Source of the DNA: Microstegium vimineum
Lineage: Eukaryota > Streptophyta > Magnoliopsida > Poales > Poaceae
Length of the DNA: 64,000 nucleotides
Reading direction: 5' to 3'
Assembly (NCBI GenBank): GCA_022036555.1
Contig: CM039137.1
Span: forward strand, 5,309,034-5,373,033
Shown: piece by piece, positions 10,474 to 23,580 of the stretch
Layout: every line of letters begins with the position of its first letter
How positions within the stretch are numbered: position 1 is the stretch's first letter
Notes under the pieces: model-generated
Databases searched by the model: none
Seen by the model: only the letters and a program-made list of their open reading frames with translations
Told to the model about the DNA's origin: nothing
Position numbers and translations under genes: made by a program

Positions 10474-12765
10474 ACGTGCTCCTACTAGTGCACAGTATTA
10501 ATTCTCAGCTCGTACCAGGAGAGAGGAGTACAGACTGCAGTACAGACGTAATAATGCCCGGCCAAGTCCCATTACTGAACGTGGCACCACAGCAGGTCGA
10601 AGGTGGAAAAGAGATCACGAGGACTGGACCATCCAGGCTTCTGACACGATAGCTGCCAAAAGAAAAAATGTAGTCAGGTGGTACCAAATGGAACGTTTGA
10701 ATGGTAAAGTTTTGTCAAGTCTCATCCGGTAAGCTCGCTCTTTTACGAGCGTTAACTTGACACCTTTTGATGTGCGTGACCTTTTGAGCGCGATAAGTAT
10801 ATGCTACAGTTCTATTGATGTACGTACAATTCAACAGAACCGCGTGGGCGTGGATTAGGTCCGCCGGGACCGGGCGTGCCCGCCGGCCAAGGGCCAAAAG
10901 CCGCCGACCGTGCATGCATGGTCTTGGTCCTGGTCCTGCGGGCTGCTGCAGGCCGGCCGGCGTCGGCGGCGACTCGGTACCATTGAAACGCGCCAACGTC
11001 ACGCCCGACGCGAACGCGATCTTCCGGCCAGTGTTTAAATTTCAAAAAATGGAAAATGCTGAAAAAAATCCTAAAAATAGTTCATGATTTATAGAGTCGA
11101 ATGGTGTAAAAAAAATTTCAAATTGAAGTTCGTTTGCTATTTGTTTTGACGTGTACAAGTTTGAAAAAAAAAGAAAGAAAAAAACCGGCCGCCCCGAGGA
11201 CATGCGGTTTGAATTTCAAGTTTGCTATTTGTTTCAAGCAAAAAAAAAAAAGAGTAACCGATGGTTTGAGGCGGTTAACGACCAGGCCGGACGGTAACCG
11301 ACCCTAACCGAACGGTTACCGTTCGCTGACCGCTTGCACTGCGTCGTTTGAATTCAAAATCCAAACCATTCGATTTGGACGGTAACTGTCGGTTAGCGCC
11401 AAACCGTCCATGGTTAGCGCCAAACTGCCCATAGACGGTTCCGCCAGCAAAACGGTAGAAAAACCCTGCTTCCGGCTACGTACCGCGCCGCGCTGCCCTG
11501 CTGCCGGCTGCCACTCGGACCGACGACACTTTAAAATAGCATTTTAAATTTCGTCGCGCGCGGCACGTACGCCAGTGTATGTACGTGTATCCGACGCGAC
11601 ACAGCTAGCTACGTCGTCGATCCGTTCGTCCGGGACACCCCCGCGAGGACCGATCAACGGCACGGGCCGGCGGCCACTACTACCTGCTGATGGCTAGCCC
11701 CCGCCGGCGTCACATGAGCTCTGAAAAGGGGTCACATGGCGCTGTCCTGGCCACGCGCGACCGGGCCGTGCACATCGATCGGCTGGCCTCCGAATCCCAA
11801 TTGTGCGATCCGCACGTACAAGTGGCACAACCGATCGGCACTACTACATACAGTACATGCATGCGTGCGCCCCCACTCTGACCACGTACTCCATTATTAT
11901 TATATTCTGCCATCGAGCGTACACCGTACTAAACGATAGCATCGTCCTATTCGTGCCAGTCCTCATCTCTCGCCTCATGGGCAATTATACTCCTACTAGC
12001 AGTATACTTTAATTAATTAACTAGTTTGACGAACGAATACACATATGTATTTTTCTTCGGATGCATGCTAGCTGCATCAACGATGCCCGGCCGTCCTGCC
12101 GACGAACAGACGGTAGCCCCACTCGCGCGCACAGTGTCGTAAATGCTGGAATGGGGACACGCCTTGAATGAATTACATATTTGTAAATGCAAGTTGAATT
12201 TGGTCTCAAGACTTTTGTGCATGCCCAGCACCATGTCCCTACCGACATGTGTGTGTTGTTTTGTTTTTTCCAAACATTTTGAGCACGGATTTCGCAGTTT
12301 GTAAAACACATTTTGAGCAACGGTCAAAGAAGGCCCTCTAGCTAATGCCAAAGTTAACAAATCATAGGATAATACCTTCAGGGATAGTAGTACCTCTAGT
12401 GATTGTGGTTTAGGTTTCATCAATCAAGTTCCAAACAAATGGACGACTAAAATCATCGAATGACGACACAACCGCATTTGGCTGAATCTGTACTCGACAT
12501 TTCCCCAAATCTGGTCAGGTCAGGAAAGGAGCCTCACCCTACACGTAAAGCGGGCCCGGTCTTGAAATCCATAAAGACCGCGCGCCCAGCCCATTTGGCT
12601 ATTTCAGTCCATTTCCGCCTCCCTCCCCGACCCCGTCACCACACCGCCGCTTCCTGCCTTCGTTTCGTCCGTACACCTCTCTCCCTCTTCCCCTCTTCGC
12701 CTCCTCCCCCCACGCCGTCCACGACAACAAGGCGGCAAATAACCTCTCCTCCGGCGACGAGGCCG
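10474..12765. other. Intergenic region with an interspersed repeat
   Basis: From about 11040 to 11480 runs of A and the recurring motifs ggtaac/gttacc, ggttaac and ggttagcgcc suggest an old interspersed repeat; its class is not clear. The stretch 10850-11000 is GC-rich without a recognised frame. The 136-residue minus-strand frame at 12013-12423 resembles nothing I know. The last ~170 bases are the CT-rich leader of the SurE-family gene. Confidence 0.4.
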
Positions 12766-15672
12766 ATGGAGTCGACCTCCAGCGAGGACGCTCCGAAGCG
12801 CAACCCGCTCCCGGCCGCGCTCGTCTCCAACCTCCAGTCCGTGCTCGCCGCACGCCGCCCGCCCGCGGCCGAGGTCAGCACCGCCGCCGCAGCCGGCGAG
12901 GCTGAGGCCTCGGCTCCGGAGGCGGAGGCTTCCGATGCCCCCGCGGGAGATGAGGCGCCAGCGAGGCCCATCGTGCTGCTGACCTGTGCCGGGGGGATCC
13001 GGTCGGCGGGTCTCACGGCGCTCGTCGACGCCCTCGTTGCCGGCGGCCGCTGCGACGTCCACGTGTGTGCCCCTGAATCGTACGTGCTGTAATCCGAAAA
13101 CTCAGGCGTCTTAATTTCCCATTACATTGCTCTCATGATCGCAAAATATTGTTTGCTTCATTGGATTTGTTGGGAGATTAAGTAGCCCCGATTTGGGACG
13201 CCCTGTTTGCTGCCATTTATATAGTAATTTTGTTGCCATTTTCCTGTGATTGTGGAACTGAACTGATTTGGGACCGTTTGTTTATTTGAAGGGACAAGCC
13301 AGCCTGTGGCCACTCAATTACCGTCCGTGAAACCATCACTGCGACATCCGTGGATTTCACAGGTGCTAAAGCTTTTGAGATATCAGGTGAGGACCATTCA
13401 TTCATTCAATTGTGCGCAATTTGGGACACGCATTCCTGAGCCCGGTCATCCCAATATCTCTTTGCTGACTTTGATCATTGCAAACTTAGGCACGCCGGTT
13501 GACTGTGTCTCATTGGCCTTATCTGGGAGGCTGTTTCCATGGTCGTCTCCTGCCTTGGTATCGTGCTTGTTTATTCTTTCTGAATTGGATTTCCAAATGT
13601 TACTATCTTGATGGTAATTTGGTTTGTGGTTTAAAAAAAAACAACTTTAATTTTCTCTATTCAGGTGATCAGCGGTATCAACACAGGACCAAATTGTGGA
13701 TATGAGATGTATGGTTTTATTTCAGAAATGGTCTATTTACTGTCCATTTTCTATTTTATTATTGATTCATTTCAGAACTCTGTAGGTTTCACTCTTCTGC
13801 CATTGCTGCTGCAAGGGAGGCCTTAGTGTATGGGGTGCCTTCAGTTGCAATTTCATTGAATTGGTGAGATGCTCCTACCTGTATTGAATTTATATTTCAA
13901 ATTTTCTACACCATTAATGTGATTGGTCCATGACAACAACAATACGTGATGGGTATATGTGACTAGGAAGAAGGATGAAACCAAAGACAGCGACTTCAAG
14001 GATGCAGCTCAGGCCTGTTTACCATTGATAAATGCTGCCTTGGATGACATTGTGAAAGGAACTTTCCTCAGAGGATGCCTACTGAATATTGGAGTTCCAA
14101 GTGCACCATCTGCAAATAAGGTCGTTTTCTCAATGATACTCTGAATCTTAAACTTCCCTTTAGAGGGAATGGTTACACTAAAGCTCTACGATTACATGAA
14201 CTCATTTGGTTATTGTACTTTGGCACTTAAAATCATATCTTGGGCCCAGCAATAAGTTGCAATTATAAGATCGGCTAAGTATCATATACTGCTTCAATTT
14301 CCTCACTATTACTTAGGACTTACCTCACTTGTTATATCATCTTAATACATCATAATAATCACGTGGATCTATCTGATATCTTGGTCTGAACTTCCTGGAG
14401 CACCATGTTGCCATGTATGCATTAGCCTAGTGCGGCACTGTCTCAATTTGTGTCCCAGTGGGTTAGTTGCTGCTTTCATCCATATAAGTTCATAGCTTGA
14501 CTTCGGCTGCTGAGCTGTACATAATGCTAAGCCCTGTAGGCATTACCTTAGTGGCTCATCCACAAGTGCACCAATATTCCTCAAGCTTTCTTCATAAGAA
14601 TATGCTAATCATATGGTGTATTCAATTATCTGTAAAGCATGTCAACCTTTTGCTAAGTAGAAGCCAATTATGATCTGTGGACATAATGGTAATGGCAAAG
14701 CACATCATTTGAATTTATCTCGAGCTGATTTGCATTCTTTTTTACAACTGTGATAGGAAAAAAATACTTTTAGGCCCTGATGTTTTTTTTTATTATCCCT
14801 TTAGATCTAATTACTATTTAATTTTATATCTCTTCTGATGTCAGGGTTTCAAGTTGACCAAACAGAGTGCATACAGTCCTGCTCAAAGTTGGCAAGCTGT
14901 GTCAGCAAGCAGGCCCTCATCTGCTACTCACTTCATGGGCATGCATCAAAGCCTCGGTATTCAGCTGGCGCAGCTTGGGAAGGATGCATCTGCAGCAGTA
15001 AGATGATATCTCTTTATGCCACGGAAAATTTTCATGTCCTGGCCACCACATTATTGAACTGATTGTTGCCTTCATCTTTAGGGAGCTGCACGTAGAGCTA
15101 GCACTCAACGAAAGACGGTCGAGGTTGAGTCTGTTGCAGCTGCTGGTAAACAAGAGATTCGAGAAGTGGTGAAGAAGTTATTCCGTGCTGAGGTGATTAC
15201 ACTTTCTAGTCAATTCAACATAGCAATTAATCACATTGTTGAATGTTGTACAAACCGCTTCTTTGACTTGAGCTATTCTACTGTTATTTTATATTTACAA
15301 GTCTAGAAAGCATACTGAGAACTGTTTTCTTCTCTTGTTACATCAAAATGCAGTTTGTTGAGAAGCGACATGAAGATTTAGATGAGGATGTCGATTTGAG
15401 AGCTTTGGAGAATGGATTTGTGAGCTCCCAACTCCCTCCTCTCTTTCTCTCTCTCCTCTTTCAAATGGCAAGTATTCACCCCACTTTACAACCTCCAGAT
15501 ATCTGTCATCCCTCTGAATGTTCATGGGCAAGTGGAGCCTGAAATGGGAGCCCCAGCTTCAGATTGGCTCTCAGCAGCTGTATCTCTAGACAACGAAAAG
15601 GACGCTGGTCCAGCTGCAGCTGACCAACAAGATGTTGCAGCTGAGGAAAAGGAAGCTCCTTTAGCAGCCTAA
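12766..15672 (+). CDS. SurE-family (survival protein E) phosphatase-like protein, site degenerate
   Basis: Ten exons are read: 12766-13079, 13292-13386, 13490-13557, 13665-13708, 13786-13863, 13967-14120, 14845-14997, 15082-15192, 15354-15419 and 15499-15672. They give 418 residues in frame. An acidic, Ala-rich tail-like region (about 33-66) precedes the SurE fold. Family motifs are clear: IVLLTCAGGIRSAGL (69-83), CAPESDKPACGHSIT (101-115), GTPVDC (137-142) and VISGINTGPNCG (160-171). Family knowledge: SurE proteins are metal-dependent 5'/3'-nucleotidases. In Thermotoga SurE the metal is held by Asp8, Asp9, Ser39 and Asn95. Here the first two align with Ala75 and Gly76 and the third with Pro108; only Asn165 is kept. 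I infer that canonical nucleotidase activity is weak or absent. The C-terminus is an Ala/Glu-rich extension. It converges with the ALE2-like gene downstream. Confidence 0.88.
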
Positions 15673-16989
15673 CAAACACGCAGACATGTACACACTCCGT
15701 AGGTGTCTTAGTTCCTGTGGTGACGGCGATCTTTTCTTCTGCTTACCAGTTTGGTTTGTTTAGTATTTTGCCCTCAATATTTGTTTGGTGCAATGTCTAT
15801 TTTTTGGTCATCTTCTCTGCCGATTACCGGCCTCCTTGGCCGTGCAAATGATTTGATGCGGTGGCCCTACATATTGGATGTAACGATGTAGGCTACGGCA
15901 ACTACCAGATGGATACTGCACAGCCGCCACTATTTTTTCAGTGTGGTTTGTTCTAGGAAGGTGTTGTATTCAGCAATCAGCATGGGATATGTGATTGATT
16001 TTGTCTTGCTCCCGTCTGAACTATTGCCACCAAATGTATTTTGACCGCTTGTAACCTGGAATGCAATTGCAGCCTTTTGTGTAGTGTTTGGTTCGCGTAA
16101 CGTGATTTGAATTACTGCTGGTAACCGGCCTCGTGGAATCTAGTACCGTCATTATCGGATACCATGTTGTACAAAGCTGATACAGCTTCATCCTCCGCGC
16201 AATCAGATACTCGTCTTCTCCCGCAATCATATTCCCTTTTTCTTTCCATTACCATTCATCTTGACTATGTAATTTTTCTTTTGCTTGATCAGGTCGGGGT
16301 TTTTTTTATGCTTGTCTGGACATGCCTGAAATCACAAAAAAAAATTACCAGGCACAAGCTTTCGGGCCCGTGTTGCAAGCTCATTTCGTTTGTGGCATTG
16401 CCTTGGCTATACACCAAAACTATCCAGTTTTGTCACTCGTAGTGACCAAAGAACCATCTTTCGTTATCTGACATTAACAAATAACAAATCCAGCATCTGT
16501 GACAATGTATGGGCAAACGGATAAATGTGCAAAAGTTGCGGCCAACCAGAATGATTTTTTCCCCCATTGAACTAAAAAATGGTGACTGCGTGCACGGTGC
16601 CCTTTAGTTGATTTGCACGTGCTGCAACAGCGAAACCTGTTACGGTTCATGGCGAATTACAGCTGAAAAACTCGCTTGCTCACACCTCTTTTTTCCTAAA
16701 AGCATCTATACATCTCTAGAACTGTACAAAAATCTGTGTGAAATCTTGTTTCGGCTTCCAAAGAAGTCGACGAGAGCAGTTGACAGCAGCAGTAACTGTT
16801 CAGTTCTGCACTGCCTGCTTTGCCAAGCCACCCAGACCCAGGAGGTAAACTCCCGGCACAGGTGAAGCTAGCACACTGATGTTTACACCTTTCGCCATTT
16901 TTCGCATATATTCACGATACAAGTATGAAATCTGGCTTGGAAAAAATAATCCAATGCGCACGTCATCTCATGAGCTGCTTGCAGGCTGA
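15673..16989. other. Intergenic region between two convergent genes
   Basis: This holds the 3' untranslated regions of the SurE-family gene (from the left) and of the ALE2-like gene (from the right). No additional gene or clear transposon boundary is seen. Confidence 0.5.
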
Positions 16990-19900
16990 CTATTCTGAAT
17001 CAATCCTAAACCTCTGTAGCCCAACGTGTTCACTTGAGCTGCCTGTTGACAGGCCCCTCTCTTTGTTGAATCCAGCTCTCCCTACCCTTAGAGGACCTGA
17101 ACTTGAGTATCTTCGGAAAGAACCAGACGCATCCATAGCATCATAACGCGCTGATGAAGTGAACAGCTCGGCAGAAAGGGCTGGGTCAATGTCTATATCC
17201 GTACTTGCTCTACTCATGGCCTCAACATCTTGGATATGCAAATCTTGGCTAAAGCTTGTGGATTCATTGAACTCGCTGCCTTCATTGCATACCAACTTTA
17301 GAGCTTGAACTACTTCACCCATGAATGGGCGCTGATCCACCTCAGGCTGAACACACATAGAAGCAATGGCTGCTACTTTTGCAATGCTATCAAATGGAAT
17401 GCTGCTCCCAAGTGAAGGATCTATGATTGATTCCAGACCATCCCTGCTTGTCAGAAGAGAACCAGCCCATGCGACTAAGTTTTCCTGTCCAGCAGGTCTT
17501 AACATATCTACCGGTTTCCTCCCTGTAAGGAGCTCAAGAAGAACAACACCGTAGCTGTAAACATCACTCTTTACTAGAAGATGGCCAGTCATTGCATATT
17601 CAGGAGCAACATACCTAAGAGAAATTGACCACAAATTTGTAACATAAGTTGATGATATTGAATCAACTATGAGAAAGTAAAGATAGTAAGTTCAGATTCA
17701 GCATACCCAAAAGTTCCCATAACACGAGTTGAAATATGCTCGTTTCCCTCACCCAAAGCTGTCCTTGCTAAGCCAAAGTCTGACACCTTTGGGGTAAAGT
17801 CATGTTCCAATAAGATGTTACTGGATTTGAAATCACGGTGTATGACACGTGGACTTGAATCTTCATGCAGATATGCAAGTGCACGTGCTGCACCAAGTGC
17901 AATTTTGAGCCTAGCGTCCCAATCAAACTGAGCAGCTCCCTTATCTAATCCTGCTTAGAATCATAATAATGTTTGACTTCAGAAGAAAATATAGTGTACA
18001 AGCAAGCTAACTAAGAGATACTAAACAACCATGAATCATACCAAGAATTCTAAATCACTAGCTTGTATTTTCTTGGTATAAAGTATCAACAAATTGAAAC
18101 AATGCAATTCAAACTAGAACTGATAGGTATCATGTGAGTAACACTGTCATAACAGCTCTATTCCACTACAGAATATAACCTAGCTTTTCTTGTCAGTTAA
18201 GTGTTTAGCTCATCTACTGTACCTCTTGCCAATAAAATGAATAAATTAAGTGATGAAAGAGAAGTTATATGATGAAATGAAGAAAGTCTTAGAAAGTGAA
18301 GTAACACCACAGAAGGAATTTTACCATGCAAGTGAGATTCCACACTTCCATTCGGAACAAGCTCATATACCAAACATCGGCTATGCCCCTCTGTGCATAT
18401 ACCTATCAGCTTAACCAAGTTCCTATGATGCAATCGGCTAAGCATCTCAACCTCAGCCAAAAACTCCCGGGTACCTTGCTGATCGTCCCGCTTTAAAACC
18501 TTGATAGCAACCCGTTCTCCATCCTCAATAATACCTTCATAGACACGCCCAAAACCACCCTCACCAATAATTCTGGACTCATCAAATCCAAGTGTTGCTC
18601 TCTCCATCTCAACCAAGTTAAACGTTTTGGCAGATCCTTTATATGCCACCAAACTTGAGCTGAAGGATGGTGATGCCGAAATAGGTCTGCTCTCTACCCT
18701 GTTCCCCACCATTGCAGAACCAACACCTGCATTTCCAATGCAATCAGGGGGGGGGGGGGGGGGGTGATACAGCCACCATCATGATGAATGATTTGATAAA
18801 ATTGTAACTGCAAGTCTTAAAAATTCTGAAAGATGGTTCGAGTACTTTACCAATGAAGCATGAAATTAACTATTTATTCTTACATGCAAACATTTGTTTT
18901 TGGCTATAAAACAACATCTCTCACTTTCTCAAATCTCAATGCCCTTGAAAGCTTAAAACAGGATAAGCATATTAGTGCACAAATTTTCCACACCTAGGTA
19001 AGGAAAAGGATGACCATTGAATTCTGGTTATTTTATACTCCCTCCGTTACAAATTATAAGATTTTTTGTCTTTTCCAGATACGTTGCATTTGCTACGCAC
19101 ATAGATATACATTGTTCTAGATACATAGTAAAAATAATATATTTAAAAAGCCAAAGCGTCTAATAATTTGGAATGGATTTAGTATAATATATTACCTCTG
19201 GTCATCTTGTTATCTACGACATGATTTTATCAAACCCTAACAAATTACAAACACAAATAACTATTCCATTATTTAGTTTGGGAACGTGTAAGTTATTTGT
19301 TGATTTGTGTTCAAAATACTTGCATAATCTCTTATATTTGAAGAATTTTAAAACTTTATTCTAGAAGAAATTATTGGACAAAATACACATTGAAACTATG
19401 GAAATCAAATGTGTCAAGTATTTGTGACGGAGGGGTAGCAACTATATTCTATTAAAGATGTATTATTATTTGCTGCCACATGACATGGTTCAGGTATTCA
19501 TAGAAAAAAAAAGGGGTGGCAACTTATGTTTTTAGAAGAAAAGAGGCTCCCTAAGCTGCATTTTGCTGCCTTTGAAAATGTCAGACAGAAAGGCACGGAC
19601 TAAAAAGTTAATGATAATCCATCGATAGAATGTCTTGTTACCTGCAGGTTTTGTTGGCACAAGTGATGCTTCAGTTAAATGGCTGCGGTTTCTACGCTTG
19701 AAATAAACCACTAGTGCAGCTCCAGCACATAAAATAAAAGCAAAAACACTTGATAGAATAATTATTATAATAATTCCCCTGCCTTTTCTTTCTCTATGAT
19801 TTCCCACATCAGCAGCAAGCGGATGTAAACTTGGATCATTTACATTGCTAAGACCATTGTTCATGCTTGCTGCCGGTGGTGACGGAGGAAGACCTGCATG

Positions 19901-22900
19901 AGTAAATGATACCGTGCATATCACGACCATGCTTTGTAAGGGAGAAAAGAGCAAAAATGAACTAATGATCTGAATAATACAAAATGTATTGTGTTTCAAA
20001 TCAAATACTGAAATAATCAGCAAGAAAGGTTGAAGAGGCTAAAATAATTAGAAAATGATATTAAGTGGAACAACATGAAGTTGTGGAGAACTCTCACCAT
20101 GGTAAAGAACATACAGCACGTCATACTTCCCAAAATGCATAGGGTTTATGATGACCTGCTTATTAAAAAACCTTTCAAATACTAAAAATGCTGATGCATT
20201 GTCAAATTTTGGTCCCAGTGGCACAAGATCAATAAGGACGATTGTCTTTTCAGGGTCATCAGGTGCAGCATTTGCCCCCATAACACGAACTTGACTTTGA
20301 TTCATGAACACTCCCGATGCAATATCTTGTGCAAGTTCGGGGACAAGTGTAAAGAACGTGAACAATGCTATACCAAAGCGAAGCTCAACTTTTATTGGCA
20401 ACACGCAGAGGCATGCCACTCCTGGAGGACTATTGGTCAGAGGATCTGAGCAGGACGCCGTGCAGTCTAGCAAAACCAAAACGAAGACGAATGGATCAAA
20501 GCAAAGCAATCAGTAGCTGATTTTTTGAATTTATGGACGCAAATGGCACAAAAGTATACTCAGCATACATGAATTTGTCGGTGGAGGTAGGAGAGATTGA
20601 CTAGGCACTGGTGCCAAAGCCTTGGGCTTTCTAAATGCAGGAGTGCCAGGTGGATGCGCAGGTGGTACAGCTGATCCTGCATGGGTGTAATGGTAGCAAT
20701 AGAAGCCTAAATTACTCCTGGCAATTAAATATACTCCATTTTGATATAGGTTGGAAACTTTGAGGCATGTGTGACCAATATTTCAACAATTAAAAAGAAG
20801 TTCATAGTAGGGCAAGACAAGAAGTCTTGATCAATTTTGTGGATTAATTAAATGTTGAATCTGAAAAGTGCATGACTCTTGTTGCAAATGTCTGTCAGAC
20901 TGTCACCTATTCATTTGCATGAGGTCTTTCATGTTTCAACGCTCAATGTTGGCAGCATGCAAGCTCAAACATAACCAAGCTTGAACTAGTATGAGCACAA
21001 AATGGTGGTGCTTGTCAGTGTTATTCTAGGGGGCATGGCTGGAGCACTTGTTGCAGCTAGAACAAATGGCAATGTAATGAGCAAGAGATAACCTGGAGAA
21101 TATGATGGCGAATTTCCTTGTCCCTTTCCTTTTGATGGAGGCAATCGTGCAGGCGCAGGTGCAGGACTACCAGGATATCCATGGCTTGGTGCAGAAGTAT
21201 TGTTACTTTTATGCGGAGCAGGACGAGGAGAACCTGCATCAAACATCAATTTGCTGAGATGAACATATAATTTTTATTAGTATTTTCAGTATCTGGATAC
21301 CTTTGTGATGTCTACGATTTGCAGGTGGTAAATAGCTCGAATGTTCCTTTGGAGGTGAAGCAACTGGAATGCCATGTCCTTTCCTGTGGATGATGGGAGA
21401 CTTTGAAGGAGAAACAGCAGGTCCTGCACGACATTAACTTCATGAATCATCAACAATAGGTTCATACTAGGTGTGGTTGGTGCCTCGTAGTATACCTTTC
21501 ACATACGTATTATTTGCAGGCAAGTGGTGATGCCTTCTCTTCACTGGTGCCACAACTGGCGGTCCTTGAGTTTTTCCATGTGTATTATTCCCAGGCATGG
21601 AATGGTGATGACTGACATTTGAAGGTGCTGCAACTGGAGCTCCATGATCCTTGCCATGTTTAGCTGGATGAACTGCTGTTTCTGGAGAAGCTGCTGGACC
21701 TGCACAATGTAGCAGAATAAATAGTATGTTGATCATACTCTAGAAGATAAAATATACTTGTACGAGCACTGCTTGAGAAACATACTTTGCATTCGTCGCC
21801 CAATTGCAGGCAATGGCGGTGAAGTCACTGATGCTGGGGGAACAGCAGGTCAGACATCAGCACATTGTCGGAACTGACTCAGAAAGGAAACTAAAGGAGA
21901 AGGCGACTTTCTATATGTGCATAATGTGAAGAGGATGAAGGGACAGAGGATTTCCCTAGAGTGGCGAGGTGCAGCAACATGTGTACCATACTATGGATGA
22001 CAGAAGTGATTGATGATGAAGAGACAGTAGATATTTGTACATCATCTGGGATTTTACTATTCCATTATCTAAAAGGTTATTGTATGTCATACGGTCGGAA
22101 TGTGTAAATGCAGATGATAAAAGAAAAAATCATCCATTTTTCAGTCACAAAATAAAAACTTCATGGTTGTCTGGTTGATTGATGGGCTGCATATTGATCC
22201 TACCATTTATTAACTTTTACAACAAATAGTAGTTCATGCAGGTGGTTTTGAGGTTAATCCTAACAAAGAAACACCTATCGCAATATATAATAAAAGTGAA
22301 AATTGCAAAAACATTAAGTATACAGTTTTGTGGTTACAGACCTAAGCGTTCGAGTCTTTGATCTTGTACTTGTGATGGATGAAGTACATCATCCAAGTAG
22401 TTTTGTGGATGCCAATTCGTTATGGATAGAAGAACCTTGCGAGCAACAGCAGGTGCATGAGATTGCTTCAATCCTTCAAAAAATAGGTGTCAAACAGAAT
22501 GCTCAATGATTTTTAATAGCATACAAGTGTCATGCTATTGAACAAACTTGTTTGACTCCTAGTGGGACAGAATAAAATTCAGCACAGTAGTTTTCTTCAT
22601 CTTTCAAGAAAACGTCCAGGGTTGAAGAACCTATGGTGAAAATAAGCTGACAGTGTACTTCGTAAACTATCACAGCATAGTGCTAAACTAAAAGATATGA
22701 TTAACTGAAGCAGTTATTGAGGTACATGAGAATTATATGATTAGGTACTGCTCAACACTAATCTAGATGCGGGTTTGAACTAAAGAACTATTGCTTTGTA
22801 TCTAAAATGCAGATCCTCGTCTCTAGCCCTCAAACACTACTGGTACGCCCTGAAACCATTGTAAACTAGTACGTCATAATTTCATCCAAAGTTGTCATTG

Positions 22901-23580
22901 CGCACTGTCTTATTAGGTATAATATCAGAGTTAAGCCCTATTATTGCCACATTCACTGCAATCTTCCTATTCGTTAAAAATAAAACTAATAGGCATCCTA
23001 CATAATGGATATCAAATTGATCATGCCAAATTTGAACTACATAACTTTTTTTTTTGTAACCAAGTAAACTTCAAGATCTGTGTCTAGAATTTGAATTTAA
23101 GTGGATATTCTTCATTGTTTAAGCATGGGCCGTTTATGACATTAGGACACACGAAAATCACGAACAGTACCACCCACCTAGAATTAGTCTGCGTTCCAAA
23201 CAGATCAAAGGTTCGAATAGAGTTAACTCTAAAGTGGAACACATGATTCAGTCATCAATTCATTAGCTGTAAAAAAAATGAGGGAAGTGCCAACTAGGTA
23301 ACGCTCCGCTGTCCTGTTTCGACAGCTCGGACCACCAAAATTGTCAGGGGTAACTAAATACAGTAAGCTGTAAACTACATGAGCATCCAAGCACGCGTGA
23401 TCCTGATAAAACTACCCACGGGAAAGAAGGAACTACCAAACTCCCCCAGAGGCGGCTGGCTCGTACGTAGTACGTACCTCCAGCACCCTGGATCACGAGC
23501 GTTGAGACAAGCAAGGCGGCGGCGAGGAGAGCACAGCCGCCCAAACCTCCCCTCCTTCCTGCTCCTCCGCGCCGACCCAT
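16990..23580 (-). CDS. ALE2: ALE2-like receptor Ser/Thr kinase
   Basis: Twelve exons on the minus strand join in frame to 916 residues: 23580-23478, 22473-22342, 21833-21786, 21699-21496, 21423-21301, 21233-21093, 20676-20569, 20466-20098, 19893-19642, 18726-18325, 17950-17707, 17614-16990. A signal peptide (about 1-33) is followed by a Pro/His-rich ectodomain coded by short exons, then a conserved cysteine-containing domain with CSDPLTNSPPG and SQVRVMGANAA, as in Arabidopsis ALE2. A transmembrane helix lies near 449-470 (an Ile/Val/Ala run, then FKRRNRS). The kinase has GEGGFG (about 548), Lys569 in AIKVLK, HRDFKSSN, DFGLA and GTFGYVAPEYA, so it should be active. Known role: ALE2 acts with ACR4 in protoderm and epidermis specification. 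The third exon (48 bases) is the least certain. A Stowaway MITE sits in the intron before the kinase exon. Confidence 0.9.
18747..18764. repeat. Homopolymer run of 18 G
   Basis: An uninterrupted run of 18 G lies in an intron of the ALE2-like gene, about 20 bases from a splice acceptor. Its length is likely to be unreliable in assembly and polymorphic. Confidence 0.9.
19038..19435. mobile_element. Stowaway-like MITE
   Basis: The element starts with ctccctccgttac and ends with gtgacggagggg, the inverted ends typical of Stowaway (Tc1/mariner) MITEs. It is flanked by TA on both sides (19036-19037 and 19436-19437). It is about 398 bp long and lies in an intron of the ALE2-like gene. Confidence 0.85.

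Noticed and set aside
12013..12423. 136-residue minus-strand open frame
   Set aside because: Composition is not protein-like, no motif is recognised, and it lies in AT-balanced intergenic DNA upstream of another gene.
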